A stretch of DNA of 64,000 bases. It comes from Phyllobacterium endophyticum. GTDB taxonomy: Bacteria; Pseudomonadota; Alphaproteobacteria; Rhizobiales; Rhizobiaceae. Positions 59,200 through 64,000 of the stretch are shown here, one piece after another; the first letter of the stretch is position 1; each line of letters opens with the position of its first letter. A program made the translations under genes and the position numbers. The notes beneath the pieces were generated by a model. It did no database searches, was not told where the DNA came from, and saw only the letters and a program-made list of their open reading frames with translations. Location: positions 310,001 through 374,000 of the forward strand of contig NZ_PGGN01000002.1 of NCBI RefSeq assembly GCF_003010935.1. Reading direction: 5' to 3'.

Positions 59200-59451
59200 C
59201 TAGCAGGCGATACTGTCCCGCTGGCTGCCGATAGCCGAAACCAGCGTCTCCTGATCTGCCGCAGCAACGGCGATCTCCTTTGGATCGCGCAGCCCTTGAT
59301 CGAATAGCTTCATGACCATCCGGGCAAGTCTGTCTGCGTTCTCGTGGGTGGTCGGATCGCGCTGAAGTATTGCAGAGGCCATCATGTGGGCTGTCTGCAT
59401 CGTCATCCAGTCGTCGTTGGAGTAGGTGAGACTATCAACTATGCCTAACAT
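59200..59451 (-). CDS. Small helical protein, unknown
   Basis: An 83-residue protein from the ATG at 59451, with GAGGAGGACTAGG directly upstream. Content: MLGIVDSLTYSNDDWMTMQT, then RLARMVMKLFDQGLRDPKEI. Convergent with the DUF982 gene. Similar short proteins occur in Rhizobiales; no function known. Confidence 0.6.
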   Translation of the reverse strand: MLGIVDSLTYSNDDWMTMQTAHMMASAILQRDPTTHENADRLARMVMKLFDQGLRDPKEIAVAAADQETLVSAIGSQRDSIAC

Positions 59452-59462
59452 CCTAGTCCTCC

Positions 59463-59672
59463 TCATTCGAAAAGGCAGAGAGCACAAACTTTGTGACACT
59501 CACGATCCCGGCAGCTTCGAGCACTCTCCCGTGGTTGGGCTTTCTGCTCATTGGTCAACGGATTGGCGCCGCGCCACTCTCTCGCGGCTGCCTTGGATTT
59601 GCCAGCGGCCTTGATCGTATAATCGTCTCCGTTTATTTGTGCAACGCAGCAACCTTCTCGCACGTGCAGCAT
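59463..59672 (-). CDS. Doubtful small cysteine-rich ORF
   Basis: A 69-residue ORF (MLHVREGCCVAQINGDDYTI start) with several cysteines and basic residues but a poor ribosome site. Listed because it fills the gap before the esterase and reads as plausible protein. Confidence 0.3.
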   Translation of the reverse strand: MLHVREGCCVAQINGDDYTIKAAGKSKAAAREWRGANPLTNEQKAQPRESARSCRDRECHKVCALCLFE

Positions 59673-59711
59673 TTCAGCTGATACTGGGGTTGTATTGCGA
59701 AGGAGCGTCTG

Positions 59712-60796
59712 ATGAGGAATATCGCCGACACGATCCGACGACTGAAGGTGAAGCAACTTGTCAATGACTCCGGGCGCATCAGCACGAACACCCGCCTGAG
59801 TATCCTCCCGGATTTTGGCTTGAACCCAGGAAGATTACGCGCGTGGAAGTATATACCGGCTGTTCTTCCTGCCAATGCTCCGCTCGTGGTCATCCTCCAT
59901 GGCTGCACGCAGACGGCAGCGGAGTATGATCTCGGCTCGGGCTGGTCAGCACTTGCCGACAGATTTGGATTTGCCTTGCTTTTCCCAGAACAACAGCGGG
60001 TCAACAATCCCAACCTTTGCTTCAACTGGTTCTCCCCGTCACAAACCACTCGGGGTCATGGAGAGGTGTTGTCCATCAGGCAGATGATAGAAACCGTTAT
60101 TGCGGAACACTCGCTGGATAGCCAGAGGACTTTTATCACCGGCTTGTCCGCGGGGGGCGCTATGACCTCGGCCATGCTGGCTACCTACCCCGAAACATTC
60201 AAAGCGGGTGCGATCATCGCCGGATTGCCCTACGGAACTGCATCAACCATTCCCGAAGCTTTCGATCGCATGCGAGGACACGGTCTGGAAGATAGTAAGA
60301 CACTTGCAGACCGTGTCAGACAGGCCTCCGATCATAAGGGACCTTGGCCCTCTGTATCTGTTTGGCACGGGAACGCAGTAAAACCGTTGTGCCCGTCAAC
60401 ATGGAGGCAATCATTGCGCAGTGGCATTGCGTACATGCGATTGCCGAAAGACCGGTGGTCAGGATCGTCGATGGTCACACTCTTCGCCAGTGGAGGGATA
60501 GCAACGGGACCATTGCTATCGACGCGTATACGATAGCGGGGATGGGACACGGAACGCCTATCAGCGTCTCGGGGCCAAACAGTTGCGGAAGAGCTCAACC
60601 CTTCATGCTTGACGCGAATATTTCGTCAACTTGGCACATCGCCAAGACTTGGCGTCTGCTGGATATGGAGCGAGAAACGACGGAAGTGCCCGAGCCTCAA
60701 CAAACAAGCGAGTTGGCTTCCCAAATTCCACCCGTGAAAAGTCGCTCCGCGGAAACCATAGAATATGCACTGCGAGCCGCAGGTCTGATGAAATAG
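59712..60796 (+). pseudogene. PHB depolymerase-family esterase, frameshifted
   Basis: The first frame (from 59712) gives the alpha/beta-hydrolase: LVVILHGCTQTAAEYD, FNWFSPSQTTRGHGEVLS and the nucleophile elbow GLSAGGAM, up to WPSVSVWHGNA. The family continuation KTVVPVNMEAIIAQWHCVHA and IAGMGHGTPIS (catalytic His) follows in another frame that ends at 60796. A single lost base near 60378 accounts for this. Intact it would be an esterase acting on polyhydroxybutyrate or similar esters. Confidence 0.8.
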
Positions 60797-60984
60797 TGTG
60801 AGATAATTTCCAGCGCACCTAGTTGCCGTTCAACCGGTAGGCGCGGGTCAGATGAACGATCTTTCAGGACCGAATGTGGTAGAACTTGTCGTCAGCAGTC
60901 GGTGCCGACTGCGGGAGTGGCAGTCTGGGAGATCATCAGCGGGAAATCTTGCGTGGCGCTTTTTACGAACTTGCCGCGGCTTGC

Positions 60985-61587
60985 CTAGAGCTTTCTATCG
61001 GGGAAATCGATCTGGCCATAGAACAATACCTCGAGCGACGGCTCCGCAGTCCAAGGCTGTCCTCTGGATTGAAGTTTTCGGTTAGCTACTGTCGTGCCCG
61101 ACCAATAATGGTCGCAGATTGACCCAAAGGTTTCCCGATCCAGACTGTGGTCCAAACGAAGAAAATCGATCCAAGATGTGTCATGCAGTGAAAATCGATA
61201 TTTTCCGGCCGTTCTGCCAACCTTCAATATCCTTCCTCGAACGTGTTCGGGGTGAGATCTGGCGTACTGCTCCGCGTCATATTCAGAATTGAGCAGATAT
61301 AGCGCGTGAAGCCTTGAAGGGAGATTTCTGTCCCTGTGCCAACGATGCACATCGAGCTCATACTCAATCGCATAATGCTTCATTACATTCGTATGGAAGG
61401 GTGTCAGCATGATTTCATGCTTTATGGGGTTTGGCTGGTACGGTAGCTTTGATGGGTCGTCGTCAGCAGGATCCAGCGGTCCGCCGATGAAACAACCAAC
61501 GCGCACAAGGTTGTGTTGAACCAAAGGGTTTTCCGGCGGTACCCACACAAAAAAGTCCCTCGGGTCTTCAGCCACAACTACCGGCAT
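60985..61587 (-). CDS. Hypothetical protein of about 200 residues
   Basis: A 200-residue protein from the ATG at 61587 (AAGGTG upstream): DFFVWVPPENPLVQHNLVRV, HRWHRDRNLPSRLHALYLLN, HVRGRILKVGRTAGKYRFSL. Rich in Arg, His and aromatic residues, with alternating helices and strands. I do not recognise the family. The gap 60797-60984 contains only short competing ORFs. Confidence 0.6.
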   Translation of the reverse strand: MPVVVAEDPRDFFVWVPPENPLVQHNLVRVGCFIGGPLDPADDDPSKLPYQPNPIKHEIMLTPFHTNVMKHYAIEYELDVHRWHRDRNLPSRLHALYLLNSEYDAEQYARSHPEHVRGRILKVGRTAGKYRFSLHDTSWIDFLRLDHSLDRETFGSICDHYWSGTTVANRKLQSRGQPWTAEPSLEVLFYGQIDFPDRKL

Positions 61588-61732
61588 AGCTGCACCTTGG
61601 GTGCAGGATTGATTGTTCCGGCACTTGAAACCATCCGAAAGTGGGCGCGGTGCCCCGCCACGCGTAGAGCGTCCGGTTGATGCTGTTGCCGGCACGCCGT
61701 CAGGGTTCCCATTGCTCCCGATCCTTGAAATC

Positions 61733-61921
61733 TTATCGGTGTTTGCGCTTGGAAACCTCTTGCTCGATCCTTTGCCGGTTGCCGTTGTATTTGAGAATGA
61801 GCTGCTCCGCGTCGTCACGGCCAAGCTTCAGCGCTTGCATCAGGTAATTAACCTCGTATTTCTCTTCTGCGGCAACCGTGCTGCGGTCGCGTGCACCTCG
61901 TTTGGTCTTGTCGTCAGCCAT
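61733..61921 (-). CDS. DUF3606 small protein, second copy
   Basis: A 62-residue protein with AAGGAGGAAGG before the ATG: DDKTKRGARDRSTVAAEEKY then EVNYLMQALKLGRDDAEQLI. Paralogue of the gene at 27664 in the prophage cargo segment. It starts within the end of the ligase pseudogene. Confidence 0.8.
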   Translation of the reverse strand: MADDKTKRGARDRSTVAAEEKYEVNYLMQALKLGRDDAEQLILKYNGNRQRIEQEVSKRKHR

Positions 61922-62436
61922 CGCCTTCCTCCTTGGCAGTTAGATCAAACACCTTCGCATGGTCGGCGACTTCCCGCAGTCCCTTGAAGGACGTGTGTCG
62001 GAGCTTGCCGTCATGTGCGCCGAACGTAACTTCGGCAACGAGTCTTGGTTCCGTGAAGACGAGTGTTTTGCCTTTGACTGGTGCTTACTGGCTGCCAGCA
62101 ACAGGCTGGCGATCGAGCCGCGCACCTTGATTGAAGGCTCATAACCGATGACGGCAAAGCTCTCGCTCGTGTTGCATTTGATCTTGAGCCAGTCGCCCCA
62201 ACGGCCGGAGCGGTATATCTTGTTTCTGTCCTTGGCGATAATGCCTTCAAGCCCGAGCTTGCACGCATGCTTCAGCAAGGCCTCGCCATCTCCCTCGATC
62301 TCTTCCGACAACCGGATCGCGCCATCTGCATTCTCTAGAAGACTGTTCAGCAGGTGTCGGCGCGTCGATAGCTCGGTGCCGGTCAGGTCGTGACCGTCGA
62401 AATACAGAAGGTCGAAGGCATAGAGGAGGGCATTTC
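61914..62436 (-). pseudogene. ATP-dependent DNA ligase (LigD type), 3' remnant
   Basis: On the minus strand the ligase sequence begins abruptly at LLYAFDLLYFDGHDL and runs through ACKLGLEGIIAKDRNKIYRS, GDWLKIKC, then SFAVIGYEPSIKVRGSIASL. After about 62090 it shifts frame to LVFTEPRLVAEVTFGAHDGK, LRHTSFKGLREVAD and ends at 61914. The nucleotidyl-transferase domain is missing, part of the OB-fold is deleted and a frameshift is present. Its broken 5' end meets a phage fragment at about 62436. Confidence 0.8.
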
Positions 62437-62617
62437 ATACGATGCGCAGCTCGCGGCCGATCGCGAAGCACGAACGGCAGCAAACCAAAACCTCCAGCGT
62501 CAGATCGATGAGATCAAGCAGACGCAATCCGGGTTCTTTGGACAGCGCGAGCTGAACATGCAGGTGCTGGCCGGAGCGATAGAGAGAGACCGACGACAAT
62601 CACTGCCACCACCCTGA
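62434..62617 (+). pseudogene. Fragment of the prophage end gene
   Basis: The plus strand encodes SYDAQLAADREARTAANQNL, then QRQIDEIKQTQSGFFGQREL, near-identical to the last 60 residues of the prophage gene at 55437-56111. The match starts sharply at the ligase junction. This is either a remnant of a second related prophage or a rearranged copy. Confidence 0.8.
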
Positions 62618-62621
62618 AACC

Positions 62622-62798
62622 TTAGTTATAAGTCAACCAAGCGTACCGTCCGTAGGGATAGTGCGGCGCTTTTCTGCGTTTTACGCCCTGCGACGCGGCT
62701 TGACAAAGCTCGGACGCTTCAGGAGTCGAGAGGATCGCGTCCGGTACGGAGAAGGCTGGCGATGGCTCGTAGCGTCCGTTCTGCAATAATTTTTGCAT
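62622..62798 (-). CDS. Small protein, unknown
   Basis: A 58-residue protein from the ATG at 62798 (GGGGAA upstream): MQKLLQNGRYEPSPAFSVPD, then ILSTPEASELCQAASQGVKR. Not recognised; directly behind the phage fragment, convergent with it. Confidence 0.45.
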   Translation of the reverse strand: MQKLLQNGRYEPSPAFSVPDAILSTPEASELCQAASQGVKRRKAPHYPYGRYAWLTYN

Positions 62799-62832
62799 TG
62801 ACAAATTCCCCGAACCCTAGTGGAAAGGCATA

Positions 62833-63261
62833 ATGCAGAGGTTCATAATCCACTTTTTGGGTAGCCGTTCAGCGCCGTTTAAGGTTCTGCTTGCTCTCAC
62901 ATTGCTTATCATGACCTCAATGCAGTTTGCGGCCTACGCGCAAAACAGTGCAGATATTTTGCAAGCATATAGCTCTGATCAAACGCGAATGGACGGGCAT
63001 TCTCATGCCGTTGGACATCATTTTGCAGATATAGATGAACCTGCAGTCTCGAAATCCGGCTTGTCTGTCGAAAAGCATTCACCCAATCATCCTTCCGCAG
63101 ACACGGACTGTGAAGTTTATTGTTCACCGCTTGCCGCATCTGCTCAGAGCTATTTTCGGCCATTGCTTCAGCCCAAGCGCAGTTTCGAGCCTGTTTCGCA
63201 TCGTGTCCTCACATCGAGCGCCTACGACGATCAGTCTCGCCCCCCCAAACACCTGATCTGA
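62833..63261 (+). CDS. Secreted His/Cys-containing protein of a metal-efflux locus
   Basis: A 142-residue protein with GGAAAGG before its ATG, a signal-like hydrophobic segment (residues 20-37), a histidine-rich part (DGHSHAVGHHFADI) and DCEVYCS. Histidines and the cysteine pair suggest metal binding. Together with the following lipoprotein and TolC-like gene it fits a copper or heavy-metal response operon; this is inference from context. Confidence 0.6.
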   Translation: MQRFIIHFLGSRSAPFKVLLALTLLIMTSMQFAAYAQNSADILQAYSSDQTRMDGHSHAVGHHFADIDEPAVSKSGLSVEKHSPNHPSADTDCEVYCSPLAASAQSYFRPLLQPKRSFEPVSHRVLTSSAYDDQSRPPKHLI

Positions 63262-63341
63262 CCCTTCCGTCTGTCGACGGTGAACTCTGCGCCAACGTCT
63301 GTTCGCGCGGCTTCAAGACCTCGTTCAATTCAGGTTTGAGC

Positions 63342-63572
63342 ATGAAAATCGCTGCATTACTTGCGGTGGCATCGGCGCTGGTTGGCGCTGGATGCGCTGC
63401 AACACCACGGCTTGCTGATATGGCCGCCGAGCCAGCCGCCAACCCGTCATTTGGCACTGCATCAGTCAACTATCGATCGGTGTTGGGTTCTTATCAGCAC
63501 CGCGAGCCCGTCGATCCGAAGAACTGGAGACAGCTCAACGAAGATCTTGCTCCGAAGGGAGAAGATTCGTGA
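63342..63572 (+). CDS. Small lipoprotein
   Basis: A 76-residue protein with the lipobox VGAGC (Cys18) after a signal peptide. The short mature part ends with NYRSVLGSYQHREPVDPKNW, then RQLNEDLAPK. It overlaps the TolC-like gene by four bases. Such lipoproteins occur beside copper-efflux outer-membrane factors; role unproven. Confidence 0.6.
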   Translation: MKIAALLAVASALVGAGCAATPRLADMAAEPAANPSFGTASVNYRSVLGSYQHREPVDPKNWRQLNEDLAPKGEDS

Positions 63573-64000
63573 GGTGGCCGACTTTGAAAAACATCGTCGC
63601 TGTCGCAGCGTCTCTGGTGGTCTCGGGCTGTGTGACGTCGGGCACCAGGCCCGATGTTTCAGATCCCGCCGCCGGGTTCAGCAAGGTTCAAGCCCGGACT
63701 TCGGGCGCGATTGGCAAACAGGCGGTCTGGGCACAATCACAGGCAGAAACTCGGGCGCTTGCGGATCGGACTCGCAGTCTCGTCTACAAGAAGACCATCG
63801 GCCCCGATACGGCTGTTCAGGTGGCGTTGCTGAACAATCGGGGACTGCAGGCGGCCTACGCCGAGGTGGGACTGTCAGCCGCTGACGTCTGGCAGGAAAC
63901 AATGCCCGTCAATCCGACCGCTTCCGTCAGTTATAGCTCCATCGGCATCGGCCGCATCATCGAAACGGCGATTACGGGCAACATCCTTGCATTGATGACA
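63569..64000 (+). CDS. TolC-family outer-membrane lipoprotein, 5' part
   Basis: An open frame from the GTG at 63569 to the right edge (144 residues seen). The lipobox LVVSGC (Cys20) is followed by the typical start of outer-membrane efflux factors: IGPDTAVQVALLNNRGLQAA, YAEVGLSAADVWQE. The protein should form a trimeric outer-membrane channel for an RND-type or metal-efflux system whose other genes lie beyond the window. Confidence 0.75.
   Translation, partial: MRWPTLKNIVAVAASLVVSGCVTSGTRPDVSDPAAGFSKVQARTSGAIGKQAVWAQSQAETRALADRTRSLVYKKTIGPDTAVQVALLNNRGLQAAYAEVGLSAADVWQETMPVNPTASVSYSSIGIGRIIETAITGNILALMT

Noticed and set aside
60852..61122. Two overlapping plus-strand ORFs
   Set aside because: One frame (REILRGAFYELAAACLELS) looks protein-like but lacks a supported start and overlaps the leftward gene; it may be another relic.

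Overview
The window is a stretch of an alphaproteobacterial chromosome, most likely from the Hyphomicrobiales (Rhizobiales; Brucellaceae or Phyllobacteriaceae type). The evidence is a fused SecD-SecF translocase, a DUF1127 mini-protein, TrmFO, a BA14K-type protein and several DUF982/DUF3606-type small proteins. I cannot fix genus or species from the sequence alone.

Layout. (1) 1-8190 is ordinary chromosome: the 3' end of secDF, an Mth938-like gene, a squalene/phytoene-synthase-like gene, trmFO, an aldo/keto reductase, a secreted hypothetical protein, a DUF1127 gene too short for most gene callers, a DUF2157/GDYXXLXY pair, and tRNA-Leu(UAG). (2) 8191 to about 56185 is a siphovirus-type prophage of about 48 kb inserted behind tRNA-Leu. 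Its parts are a tyrosine integrase; a leftward early operon of overlapping genes with a RecT-like annealing protein, an HNH nuclease and an ASCH-like protein; a LexA/CI-type repressor with a Cro-like partner and at least five copies of the operator TTGTGC-N7-GCACAA; a rightward early operon with a GapR-like DUF2312 protein, a PP-loop PAPS-reductase-like enzyme, an N6-adenine methyltransferase, a DpdA-family 7-deazaguanine transglycosylase, a DUF1376 replication protein and a NusG paralogue; and a cargo segment at 24958-28006 with two DUF1254-type proteins, a DUF3606 protein and an initiator-type tRNA. The late operon then follows: terminase, portal, capsid, tail, a host-surface acyltransferase, holin, endolysin and spanins. 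(3) 56186-64000 is chromosome with clear decay: a frameshifted PHB-depolymerase-like esterase, a broken LigD-type ligase fused to a second copy of the prophage's last gene, and the start of what looks like a metal-efflux locus (small His/Cys-rich protein, lipoprotein, TolC-family outer-membrane factor).

How it fits together. The repressor probably silences both early operons through the shared operators. On induction the right operon makes DNA-modification and replication functions, and the late operon builds capsid and tail and lyses the cell. Several genes lie antisense inside the early and late operons (an SRA-HNH-like nuclease, a membrane protein, a small HTH-like protein, a DUF378 protein). 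That is the usual position of lysogeny-expressed accessory genes.

The most notable part is 19335-23190. A PP-loop enzyme, an antisense nuclease whose N-terminus resembles modified-base-reading SRA domains, an adenine methyltransferase and a DpdA homologue sit within 4 kb, which suggests a DNA modification and modification-sensing module. No preQ0 synthesis genes are seen in the window, so the precursor would have to come from the host. I found no second copy of the tRNA-Leu 3' end, so the right prophage border is inferred from gene content only.
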